Source: Rhynchonema sp. JSB1_4
Lineage: Eukaryota > Nematoda > Chromadorea > Monhysterida > Xyalidae
Length of the DNA: 64,000 nt
Reading direction: 5' to 3'
Assembly (NCBI GenBank): GCA_030248065.1
Contig: JASAMV010008290.1
Location: forward strand, 1 to 64,000
This document shows, in pieces, positions 35,801 through 47,100 of the stretch. The position numbers were made by a program, and so were the translations under genes. Below the pieces are notes generated by a model. That model was not told the origin of the DNA and did no database searches. It saw nothing but the letters and a program-made list of their open reading frames with translations. The number at the start of each line of letters is the position of its first letter. The stretch's first letter is position 1.

Positions 35801-36301
35801 GAATCGATTCTGAACAGAGCCCCGGGGGTTTTAGTTGAGTTAGAAAGTTTCTCAAAAAGCAACCAAACACCAGCGGGTTTTCTTCATAAATGAGAGTATA
35901 AACAGGCCATTTTCGCACAGGTTTTGCTGCGAAAGATCGAGTTACACGTGCTTTGAAAGCCACAAAAAGCGATTGTGATATAAGATTCGATGAAACCATC
36001 GATGATTTCCAGCAGATTGGCTCCAAAATTTTTCCAAACAGAGCCATGGGGAATTGCAACAAAAAGCTGACTTTAGTCCCTTTTTCAATAACACGGGAGC
36101 TTTATGCAGAATACTCCGGCATACATGTACATGTGGAACGGTTTGACCACGTTTGGACCAGTGGTGAAAGGTGACATACGGTAAACATGCATGACCCATA
36201 TATTGTTTTGTTGCAGTAAACTCACTTGACTCAACGTCATCGAGTAAACCAGCGATTGTCGCGATCATTAGAAGCCATTTGGCAAAACAAGCAGACGCCA
36301 T
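26884..36301 (-). CDS. Large secreted mosaic protein with EGF, sushi and PAN-like domains
   Basis: Predicted exons: 36301-36226 (signal peptide MASACFAKWLLMIATIAGLL), 35741-35639, 35510-35428, 35303-35182, 33642-33488, 32788-32648, 31465-31376, 31072-30968, 30310-30223, 29885-29756, 28516-28404 (start could be 28561), 28234-28120, 27137-26884. Exon 31465 is one EGF-like module (HCNSNPCLATEYCLPG) with phase 1 at both ends. Exons 28516 and 28234 form a sushi/CCP domain: GCQPL, AYFVCPPGS, AYMTCAKTTGGTW, STVC. The last exon is PAN-like: ACTNEAVCKGFSIDVASNTC then SGYVYWER. Exon 35303 (GQLITIDATNYG) recalls SUEL lectins, weakly. Phases agree except at two joins (33488 to 32788, and 29756 to 28516), where an exon is probably missing. 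The donor at 35428 is weak. Likely an extracellular adhesion or recognition protein; no orthologue recognised. Confidence 0.6.
28880..29062. mobile_element. Truncated CAGGG/ATCCAACCCTG hAT-type remnant
   Basis: It matches the right part of the element at 31776-32539 (shared ACAATTTTTCA, GAGAACCGAA-like and GGTCCG words) and ends TTTAATCCAACTCTG. No left end was found. It lies in an intron of the mosaic gene. Confidence 0.5.
30435..30943. mobile_element. hAT-type element, CAGGGTTGGGC termini
   Basis: 509 bp, ends CAGGGTTGGGCAAAAAA and inverse, with an exact 8-bp duplication CCTGGGAG (30427-30434 and 30944-30951). It carries runs of AAAAAACG/CGTTTTTT. It lies in an intron of the mosaic gene, 24 bp from the exon edge at 30968. 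Confidence 0.85.
31776..32539. mobile_element. hAT-type element, CAGGGATGGGTTAAAA termini
   Basis: 764 bp with an exact 8-bp duplication GCCCAGAG (31768-31775 and 32540-32547). The interior is A/T-rich and lacks a gene. It lies in an intron of the mosaic gene. Confidence 0.85.
32819..32960. repeat. Rearranged third copy of the tRNA-like palindrome
   Basis: One arm up to the middle of the tRNA-like unit is fused to the inverse of the opposite outer flank (TGCTGCCAACAAGCAAACTC). The central part of the palindrome is missing, as expected from deletion of a hairpin. Confidence 0.65.
33230..33405. mobile_element. MITE, 176 bp, TA duplication
   Basis: A near-perfect hairpin whose arms start TACTCTGACAATTCTTTTGG, flanked by TA. 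The arm contains GCGCTTTACGGATCAGGCAA; a short relative of that word appears at about 57630. Confidence 0.75.
33955..35036. mobile_element. 1.08-kb palindromic element with TTAA duplication
   Basis: Arms of about 520 bp meet near 34497 with a ~48-bp spacer. Ends are AGGTGCTGGTCAACAACCCT and near-inverse, flanked by TTAA at 33951-33954 and 35037-35040. TTAA is the piggyBac target, but the end sequence is not the classic CCYT type. Each arm has a 63-codon frame with no known domain. It lies in an intron of the mosaic gene. Confidence 0.75.
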
Positions 36302-39300
36302 TTTCAGTGTAAAGTCTTGAAACCTGGTAGCGGATTCTCAATATATGTACGTGCAGGCCGAGCTTTGGGCAACCCAACCAGCAAATGAAGTTCACAAATG
36401 TTTTGAGCTGTGGGTAGCCTAAACTGTATGACAGTGTTTGGGATTGGGACAGCTTGTTCACCTCGATTATTCATTTTGGGGCCCGTCACTTTTGATGCCT
36501 GTTTCGCTGCAGCTGAGACTCCGGGGGCCCTGAGTGCGAGCATGGAATACCCGGACAAACATACATATGCTGCACCAAAGTTGGTTGTTTTGTATTGATT
36601 TATTGAATTATTTGCATTGATGTTACTGTTAGTGCGATGAATTAATCTGATGCAGACAGCAAGCTAACTAATTGGATCGACATGAAAACAATTCAGTTTC
36701 GCATGCCGGCGTATGAGTGCGGGCAATCCACCAGGCTTTGTGATCTGTGGCGATATTTTGTCTCAGTTCGATATTTTTCCAAAACTAGTTGCCAGAACCA
36801 TAAAGGCATTCCTTATCTTGTGCTGTGTGGTCGATTGAGTGCAACTTGCGCGCTGTGTTTTGTGTGATAACTCAAGTCAGAATGTTACTGCCATGTGCGT
36901 ATTGTGCCACTTTCCTGGCTGGTGGTGCCACAAAAATTCAAGCGAACAAACAAAATTTGGAAATAATCGAGGTACATAACGTACAGCCAAATTTACAAAT
37001 TATGGACTTTGTGGTTAAAAAACAAGATCAACCTTTCGAAAACAGAGCACAAGCATCAAAGGAAAAGGGAATCACACCATTAAAATTTTGAGATTATACT
37101 TTCTTTTACAGCATATGAACATAACAAATATGAAAATTTTAAAATTTGCAAAAGTATCAAAAGACTACCTTATGGTGTCATCACTATGCAGTGCGTGATC
37201 GCGTAATGTTCGAAACCTCCGAGCGGACATTGTTTTGTTGGCGCAGCAAGCCAAAAAACATCAATTTTTTATCATCTCGAGAATTTGACCATATTAACCA
37301 AAGCAATGTCATGTGAAAACAAAATGGCAAGAAAAACACCATGAAAATTTCGATTGGAAATAATATGCGAACAGCAATAACAATAATTGCTCATAAGAAA
37401 CTCCCAAGAAGAGGTACGATGTGACCACAGTGGCAAAACAAGCCAGTTTAAACATGAGATTAAACTGAAGTTGGATTTGCTATCCAAAAATGCCGAATCA
37501 GTTACCCATCACCCATACATGTGTTTTGGTGCTTATTTGGCACACACCGCAAGCCACAAAACAATTGAACTCTCCAAAATATTATGCACATAGTTTGACA
37601 TTGACAGTAACAATGATAATAAGAAATTGCACAAAATGACAAACGAACACAAGCCAAAATGCAACTTGCAAAAGGACAGCAAAAACGCGAAAAAAGCAAG
37701 CACAATACTGTGGTGTGGTTACTCAACAAACAGCAATAATGCAGTCAAACAACAAAATCAAGCACAACATTTGAAACCCAGCCCGCAACAACAGTCTAAA
37801 GGCAACGCTGTTATTCGGAGACCACAAGAACACCAAACAAACAGTGGAAAGCCCGCATCAAATTTGGTTATCGGATCTGCCTTGGTTCGGGTCACGTTAC
37901 TTTTTTTGAATTGAGGATATTTCGAGCTTGGAACATTGCATACTTTACGCTGGTCAAAGTGTTTAGAGGCATCAGAAAAATGTCGAGACACCCTTTGTAC
38001 CGGAGTTTTCCGGCTACAGCCCCTGGGGCTCTATTCGGTAGTAGGTGGGAAATCGGATTTTGAAATTTATTTTTATTCCCAAATAAAGCCTCATGGGGCT
38101 TTATTCGAACCATCTTCCGAATAGAGCCCCACGTAAAATTTTTGCACTTTTTCGAATATGGTTCATGCCTAATTGCAACATATTTTGTTCCTTCTAGATG
38201 CTTGATATAGACTGTTTCTGGGCACCATTGGGCACCAGAACGAAAAAAATCCCGTGGGGCTCTATTCGGGGGGGGGCTGTAACCGGAAAAATCCGGTATG
38301 TGGAAAAAATGTGCCGACCACGAATGATCGTAGGCAGGATCGATGCGAACACCACATTTGATACCATCGATCTGAGCACAATGGGTCTCACGTCAGCGCG
38401 TCAAATAGACCGCTGCTCGTGTTATTGTTCTGTTGTTGCTCAAACGCGATGAAATCCTGTAAGGACTGATCACGAATAGAAAATAAATGCTTTAATGGTG
38501 ATAACAATTCTGAATCAGTCCACGCTCTTTGCCGTGAACAGAAGTTATTGGAAATTGGACGATAGATTTCGAGATAATAAATATCCATCATGTTTTCATT
38601 AAAAAATGTCTAGCCCCGAGTACTTCACCATAAAGAGGGTAGACTGCAAGAACCCTGATTCCCAGAAAAGAACAGAGATCAACGCATAGCAAGGTAAGAA
38701 GCTGGTTAGTAGCGTGCGTGACCATAGGTTAAGAGATTGAGATAGAGATACTGAGTGATATCAAACTTGGTGATTGGATCGGATGTGACTTGCCTTGATC
38801 ACGTGTGATTCTCACACTAAGCGCTCCCTTAGTCATAGTGGAAAATGGAAATGAAAATATTTTCTGTGTCCAAGTTTTCCATTTCCATTCTCCAGTATGA
38901 CCAAGGGCATATTGGAAAATGAAAAATGGAAATGAAACAAAACATTTTCTGCAGCAGTCCTGTTTTGACATATGACAAAAACATTTTCTGTTCCGCTCAA
39001 TTTTCGGCCGCTGATTGGTCAGCATTTACGCAGAAAACGTTTTGGTTCATTTCCATTTTCCACTGCAACTAAGGGAGCCCTGAGGATATAACGAAATTTC
39101 CTTCAGCCATTAACTACGTCCATGATCAATTTAGGTCGGGGAACATCTACGCTGGTCGAAATTAGAGGCATCACTAAATTTCCTAATCCTCAACTCAAAA
39201 AAGTCACGTGGTGACCAAGACAGGGGCCCGATCCGATAGCCAAGTTCGATATCGGTCAGACAGAATGCTTGACCAAAAACATGCACAAGCGAAAAATAGG

Positions 39301-39487
39301 GCGGGCGCTGTTGTTGGTAGTCACTCCCACCCGGCCCTAATTGTTGTTTTGTTGTTCAAACGCCATGAAGTCCTGCAAAGGAGGAGCGAGCTTCATTGAC
39401 TTTTCACCCGAATGATGTCAGAAAAGAAGACCACACGCCGTGGTGTTCACGACCCTTGAGCCGGCATTGATTCAAATTTCTTGCATG
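36302..39487. other. No gene recognised; dispersed short repeats
   Basis: No splice-consistent exons found. Words of the type GGGGCTCTATTCGG and its inverse recur near 38025, 38092, 38120 and 38255, and again at 47.1, 59.9 and 62.9-63.2 kb. A 38.8-39.1 kb segment has inverted GGAAAATGGAAATGAAA stretches, probably another hairpin element. Confidence 0.35.
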
Positions 39488-41014
39488 CAGTGGTGTCGTT
39501 GGGAAATGAAAAAGTCAGGATACCGGATACACAAAATGAAAAATCTCGCATACCAGGGGGGGGTTGCTCCCCAAAATAAAAAATCTCGGATACCCAGGGG
39601 GGGTTGTTCGAAAAAGGTTAATTTTTTAGAGGAAAATTGAGCAAAATTGGTGTTGGAAGCGCACAAAATGACCATTTTTGGGGTTAAGCTTGCGCCAGCA
39701 AGCGATTTTGGGCATTTTGGGGGTAAAAATGGGCTATTTTTACGGATTTTGGAAAAATTTTAGGGTAGGATACCCCTGGACAAAAAGTCAGGATACCGGA
39801 TACCCCTGGGTGAAAAAATCAAGATACCGGATACTAGAGGGGGGTCATAGTTTTTTTAGACACTTTTTAGGTGCAATTTGCACCTAAAAAATCAGAATTG
39901 CACCTAAAAATTCAGGGTTAGGTGCAAGGTTGCACCTAAAATTTTGGGCCCTTATTTGCTTAATTTAGCATTTATACAGCATCTTTTAAGGTTGGAAAGC
40001 TTAGAAACAAAAAAAATGCGCTGCGCGGCTTTTCATTCCTTCCAATAAATTCCATCGAAGCATTTGGTCGACATCGACAAAAAATATTGATCTGATTGAT
40101 TGATTTTGTACACAGTTAGTACCTGGTGTGCTGGTGATAAGATTCAAAACAAATACATGCTGTACTAGGATCAGTGTAGTTCCTGGTCCGGCGAGGCAGT
40201 TAGTGAACCTACCCACTTTGTCGGTGCGGCGGTTAGTGTACCTCCCGGTGGGGGGAAGGAGGGGGAAGACCAAAATTCAGAAAAAAGTCCTTCCTTGAGG
40301 AAAAAAATTGACCTATTTTTGCCCTTTTTGGAAAAAATTCTCCATAAATAGGGTATTTTGGCGACTTTTGACAACATTGACCTGAAAATTACCCATTTTA
40401 GGCCTAAAATGCCTATCTTGGGCTAAAAAAGCCTATTTCAGGCAAAAATTGCGGCGGTTAGTGTACCTGGTGCGGTGGTTAGTGTACTAGTGTACCTTGG
40501 TCGCGGCGGTTAGTGTACCTTAGGAGGGGACCCCCTCCCCCCAGGAACTACACTGACTAGAACTAGAGCAGAGCATGACAACAGTATTAGATACCCACAC
40601 AGTAAATGAACAGCGAAAGTAATTGATTCGTATGTGACCGTGACCCCCAAATGTGGATATGGTGACCTGAAAATTTTACTGTTTCGTTTTCTTCTCAATC
40701 GGTTCTCAATAATGAAACTAGTACAAAATGTGCTACAAAATGTTGAACTTTCCCTGAAAAGTTTGCTTTTGCTAAAGGAAAAGGCATTTATTGCATTACA
40801 ACTTTATTGAACTTCTAAAAGCACGCAAATAGCATTGAACACCCAACCTGGCAAAAAAAGCCTAAAATTGGCGTTTTTTGTCCAAAATAGGGGTTGCACC
40901 TACTTTGGCCAGCTTGCACCTAAAAATTGGGGGGTTGCACCTAAGTTGCACCTAGTGAATTTTGAAAAAAAAAACCCTGAGGGGGTAACCCTCCCCCCCC
41001 CAACGACACCACTG
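39488..41014. mobile_element. hAT-type element with exact CTTGCATG duplication and a nested copy
   Basis: Ends CAGTGGTGTCGTTGGG and CCAACGACACCACTG; exact 8-bp duplication CTTGCATG (39480-39487 and 41015-41022). It contains repeated GGATACC and TTGCACCTA words, no gene, and a second element at 40172-40555. Confidence 0.85.
40172..40555. mobile_element. hAT-type MITE (CAGTGTAGTTCCTGG family), copy 1
   Basis: 384 bp, nested in the previous element. Left flank ACTAGGAT and right flank ACTAGAAC are a partial 8-bp match. The interior has GGTTAGTGTACC and TTTTGGCGACTTTTGA words shared with copies 2 and 3. Confidence 0.75.
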
Positions 41015-41121
41015 CTTGCATGTGAAACTCGTTTCTTAATTTTCGCGAGAATTGAAAATTTGGCCGGCGTCACAATCTGTTTTCGTGTGATCAAGACCCG
41101 CAAATAGGAATAATAAGAGAA

Positions 41122-44100
41122 CTAAAAAATAATGAAACCCGACCGAGACCAAGGCTCATATGCCCACCGCGGCCCAAGCAAGGGAAAAATGACAAAAAGA
41201 CCAACGATGAGGAACATGGCTCCGAGCAGTGTGGCCTTCATTTTCACGTCCAGATCCATTGGGACTGAAATAGGTTACGTTCGTTTGGGGCGTTGAAACA
41301 AAAAATACGCCTTTGGTCATAAATGACAACAAAAACCAACATGAAATTCCGAAGTTGTCGGCTTGTGTGAACATTTCACGTACGAGCCCGCTCCACTGTT
41401 TCGTCACCATACCGATTTTCTGCGACCGATCCGCTGTCCACACCTGAATAAAAAGGAACGACAACACATAATCTTGGACACTGGAACAAATTGCCAAAAC
41501 AGCAACACTGACAGCTGGGAACTTCTCTTTCAGTACCAATTTCAATGATACTGGACCAGTCTTGTATGTTTTGAACCAGTAGTAGAGATACACCGAAGTC
41601 AGCGGATGGGTTGGAGTTTGGTCAGTGAAATTCTATTTCTTAGGCTGCGATTAGATAAATGCGGAATGCGAAAATTGGTGAGCAGATAAACGGGGAATGG
41701 TAAATTTCTGCATTCCGCATTACGCGTTTATCTGCTCAACTTTGCGGAATGGTGCGTGCTTGGGTGACGATGACAACTTCCAACGTGCTGACCTCAAATG
41801 CTGTGTGTCAACGCAAACAGCAACTGAGCAGTTTAACCAAAAGCATAAATTTAATTCCGCAAAGGTGAGCAAATAACCGCGGAATGCGGACATTTACCAT
41901 TCCGCATTTATCTAATGGCAGTCTTAGCGTTCTGCCCAAAACTTTGGTGCGTGGTCCGTCAGATATGAATTGTGCGCGTGTTTTCGGCTGCGCGCGTGTT
42001 TCGACCCGTTTTCACAGGCGCGAGCGGTGCACCAGGTCATCGTCAGTGCGAATGCACCAGACAGATGAGAGATGACTCGTGTGACCCCAAACACACATTC
42101 CACGTAAAAAATTCGAACCGGAAACTCGACGTCGGCACAGCAACGACACATGAGACACGGTCCCTCGATGTACATGTGTGAATTGCCGGCAGCGTCCTGC
42201 ACCTCGAAATTGAAATTGCACGCGCCGCCCGCCTGGCGGACGACACCCACGATCTGGCCTGAATTAAAACAACAATATTTCCATTTTTTTATTTCTAAAT
42301 TTTCCACTTGGGAGCTGGAAGTTGGGAAGTTCAGGTAAAATTTGCGCCTATCCATTTTACTTATTCTAGAATTCTTGCAACTCCACCGTGAAAGGTGAAT
42401 CCAATTGGATGTGGTAAATTTTAACCAAATTTACCAGCCAGTGGCAAGTAAAATTTCAGCTGACTAGTGGATGTTCAGGTTTAGTAGCCACAGCCAGTTG
42501 GCTTGGTTAGTGAAATTTTGAGATTTTCTTCCGCTCGCGAGGCTTTCTGCCACTCTGGCTAGTAGACTTTCCTATTTTACTAGCCAATGGTCAGTGGACG
42601 AATTTGAAACGAAAAACCCATCTTATGGGACGCGTGGATTTATAATTCTCAGCTTACTTGGCATAGTGAAAAGAAAAGATCTTGAGGAAGGACTAAAGAA
42701 ACATTAGAAAAATTTTACTCAGGTGTCAGAAGTATAGCTGCGGTGCAGTCATGCATGCAGCAGATGTTAAAGGCAAACCAGCCGTGCTTTGCAGTCTTAG
42801 ACCATAACCGTATCACCATGAATTCTTACACACCTAAAATGGTTCTGGTTACTGTAGCCACGTCTCGCGTGGTTTGCGCGTGACGCCGATAAACAACACA
42901 CACACGACGACAACATGCGCCAAATGTTTATGATCTTGCCACTTTCACAAACCACGCGAGACAGTAACCCGTGTGTAAGAATTCAGGGTGTTAGGGTATG
43001 GTCTAAAACTGGAAAGCACGGCTGGTTTGCATTTAGAGTCTTTTTTGAGAGTTTAGACCAGTTTTTTCAGATTAATAATTAAAGGAACGCACCCATTGAA
43101 CGACAAGCTAACTCCAAGCTTTCTTCAGGTACACCCAAAACATTTTTGGTGCCCTAACTGCCACAAACAGTGGTGCCGTTAGGGGACGCCAGGAAGGGGC
43201 GTTCCGAACCCGGTATTGGTATCCCGAATTTCGGCTGTGGGGCTATTCTTGTTGTTTGGCCAAAAGTAAGCCTAACCCCTAAGCGGAAAAAAATGGAAGA
43301 AATTGACCATTTTGCCGTAAATTTGCCAGAAATCGCTGAAAGCAAGCACTGCCCCCTCCAAAATGTCATTTGTTTAGCTATCTCAAAAGCACTTTCGTTC
43401 CAATTGCCTTGCAAATTGGCTCATTTTCGAGGCATTTTATGGGGTATCCTGCCTTCTTGGAGCCAACACCAACCCAATAGCCGGGTATATGATATCCTGA
43501 ATTATCGGCCAGAGGCATACCGGTTGCAGATGAAAAAAACGGGAAGAAACCTTTTTTCTGAGGCCAAAATAACGAACAGATATTTTTCCGGGCGCTGGAA
43601 AAAATTTAAAATTTTCCAAAAAAACTTGGAAAGTCGTGAGGTCAGTTTCTCAAATCTGGCAAAACCGCCATTTTTGTGAGTTTTGGTCGACTTGCCCAGC
43701 ATGGCTTTTCCTCACGAAGTAATTTTAGACCATATTTTGCCGAAACGTACCCCCATTTGAAAATGCGACCAAAACTTTTGGCCCGGAACAATATCGGAAA
43801 AAACGTTTTTTGCCAGTAAATATATTTTTCCGGGAAAAAATGCAACAAAAAACCGGTATCCTGATTGTCTGATTGCCCCACAACACCACTGGTCACAAAA
43901 ACAGCTTAAAAATGACAGGAACTTACCCGGCGGTGCTTCGACGTAGACTTCATGTGCACAACATTCGCAGCTGCCAGCGCACCAGCAACAACCGGCACAG
44001 ATCTTGAGCGGGCGGTAGACTTTCATCACTTCCTGCGAACGCACAATTATTTATGTGAGAATTTGAAAAGACAAACAGGAAATATGCACCGTGTATTTAT

Positions 44101-47100
44101 GCATGTTCATGTCGGGATTTTTTTTCAATATATACGGACAGTGGAGTGTCGTGTCGTGTCTCGGTGTGATATTGAGTTTATTTTTCAAAAACAATATTTT
44201 CCACAACCACTTTGAACAAAAGATGCCATTTTAGCTGCAAGTCTGAGCTGCAATGTCACGTAAATTGACTGGTTTACAGCTAAAATAAGAAGTCGACGTG
44301 CACGCAAAAAGCCAGGCACTTATTCAGTCATCTTGCGCCTCCGACCACAGTCAGACTGACGGAAAGGTGTTTTCAGTCATTTTTGATATTTTTTGGCAAA
44401 CACAAAAAGATGGATATTTTTCATCCGCAAGCACGCAATCAGAAAAAAAACAAAACGCACCCGATTATAATTATCGACAATGTGCATCGTGAACTCGCGA
44501 TTGTTCTTGCAGCACAGCCGCATACACAAGTCGGTCTCTTCAAACGCGTAGTAGATCTGCTGCCCCATTGAGTTCTTCAGCGCGTACTTGTTCTTCGTCT
44601 CCCAACCGGTGAACGCTTGCAGAAGTTCAACAACCTGAAATGATGACGTAAATTCACTTTCATTCAGCAAACAGGGTCAAAAATTTCAGCACGGGTTAAA
44701 ATAGGAATCAGGGCCGGCTCTGGCCGGTGCCCCAAAAATATGTCTGCTGTTTGCCGAAATTAAAAAAGATTGTAGCTTATCATGGATGGGAATCTTCAGC
44801 ACTGCCTGAACGGTTGGATCTGGGATTTCGATTTCAGGCTTTAGTCATGTCGGAAAACGGAAATCAAATTTTCTTTAGTGTCCAAGTTTTCCATGCACGT
44901 TTTCCAATATGACTACAGTTTGAGACCCGAAATTTAGCGATGCCACGAATTTCGACCAGCGTCAAAGTTGTTCCTTGACAAGCAGTGCTGTGGCTACTTC
45001 TGAGGGGGAGATAGCGTCAAAGTTGTTCCTTGACAAGCAGTGCTGTGGCTACTTCTGAGGGGGAGATACTGTACCCAGAATTTTGGGGGAATCCAATTTG
45101 GGGGGGAAGAAATTTTAGGGGGAGATACTGTAACTGTACCATACTACTTTCGCGAGAATTCAATTTTATAGGTTAAAATTGAGCGCGCAAACTTTTGCAC
45201 TTTTGGTCGATTTTGACCAGTGATGTAGTTGGTCCGAGCAAGAAAGCTAGCTAGCTGGAGGGGTCCGGCACAAGAAAGCTAGCTAGCTAGCCGGGTACCC
45301 CGATTTGGGGGGTATTGGTCCAGAAGTCAAAAACAGGGGTTTAAAATTTGGTCTAAATTATGCTAAAATAAGCCTTAAAATGCGTATTTTTGTGCACGTG
45401 CGAGAAAATTTGAACGAATTTGAGCATTTTGGCCCATAAAATGGTCATTTTGGCACTAAAATCAACACTTTTCTTACTTGATGACCGGAGCAAGAAAGCT
45501 AGCTAGCCAGTTTGGGGGGGTATGGGTTTCGGAGCAAGAAAGCTACCTAGCAGTTGGGGGGGGTAATACCCCCCCATACCCCCCCAACCACATCACTGAT
45601 TTTGACCCAATTTTGGACTAAAAAGGGTACTTTTGGGGTGAAATTTTGGAAAAATTGGGGGAGATACCGTACCAGAGGGGGAGGTACTGTACCTCAGCGC
45701 GGGAGGTCACATACCGTACCGGCGAGGGCAGTGTAGTTCTTGGTCCGGAGGGGGAGATAGCGGACCAGCCGTTCTTTTTCGGAGGGAGAGACAGTGTACC
45801 CCCGAGGGGAAGGGGGAAGACCCAAATTCAGGAAAAAGTCACTTTTTGAAGCAGAAAATTTGACCTATTTTTGCCCCTTTTTGGAAAAAAAATCTTCATA
45901 AAAAGGATATTTTGGCGACTTTTGAGAACATTGAACTGAAAATCACACATTTTAGGCCGAAAAATGCCCATTTTAGGCCTCAAAATGCCTATTTTAGGCA
46001 AAAATTGGGGGAGATAGTGTACCCGGAGGGGAGATAGGGGGATAGTGTACCACCTGAGGGGGAGACAGCGTACCCGAGGGGGGCCTCCCCCTCCCCCCAG
46101 GAACTACACTGGGCGAGGAGGAGATACTGTGCCTTTGGGGGGACCCCCCCCAGCCACAGCACTGTTGACAAATGCTGTGGCTGCTCCTGACTGAGGGGAA
46201 GATTCCAGGGTATTCTACCCTCCGTTCCCAGCCAAAGCACTGGCGCAGCTGCAGGTGTGCCTTAAATTGAATTGAATCGGGGGATTACCGTATTCCCTAA
46301 AGTACAAGGGGCATTATTTTTCACACACTTCGATTTTCGTTCCCTGCGCAAGGGCAGTGTAGTGGCTGGGGGATGGGGGATTCCCCCCTAAGGAGTAGGT
46401 ACCTTGCAACCACCCCTTGGGGGGTGCAACCACCCCGGAGGGTACCTTGCAACCATAAATTTATGGTTTTTATAGGCAAAAAATGGGTGTTTTTCGACCT
46501 CAAAACCCCAAAAATCGCGCGCTCCGCGCGCAAACCGCCATATAAAAGGTATTTTAGGCAAATTTTCGGCCAAAATGCAAAAAAGTACCATTTCTTCGGC
46601 CAAGTTTGCAGTATAATGCATGCAAAAAACACCTTTTTTCGGACCTCAGGGGTACCTTGCAACCTTCCGGAGCCTGGGTACGGGGGTACCTTGCAACCAT
46701 CTGGATCCATCCCCCCAAGGGTACCTTGCAACCATTTGCCTGCCACTACACTGGACAGGGGTTCTATATTTGGGGGCTCTATTTTAGGGAATGCGGTAAT
46801 ATCGGTCGGCAGACACAGAACCGACCCGATTCCCACCCCGAAATCGATGAAATGAACAGTACCTGATGAGCGAGTATCTGGTCAATCATTGTGAGATACT
46901 CAAGTCCTGGAGGACAGCCGGGGATTGTAGATTCTGGAGGCTGCATCCAACCACCTGAAAATCAAAAACACAACCAATTTGGCCTCGCAATCGTTTTCAT
47001 TACATTTTTGAAAAGTGACCAGCTGGAAAAAAACATTTTTTTTCGGGAAAACGGAAAATACCGATCTTTTAGAGCCCCCCGTAATACAACAGCCCCCCAA

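Larger units (their letters stand above)
45038..46164. mobile_element. hAT-type element (CAGTGCTGTGGCT) containing two nested MITEs
   Basis: 1,127 bp, 8-bp duplication TTGACAAG / TTGACAAA. Ends CAGTGCTGTGGCTACTTC and CAGCCACAGCACTG. Its own sequence is G-rich (GGGGGAGATACTGTACC repeated). It is in scramblase B intron 2. Confidence 0.8.
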
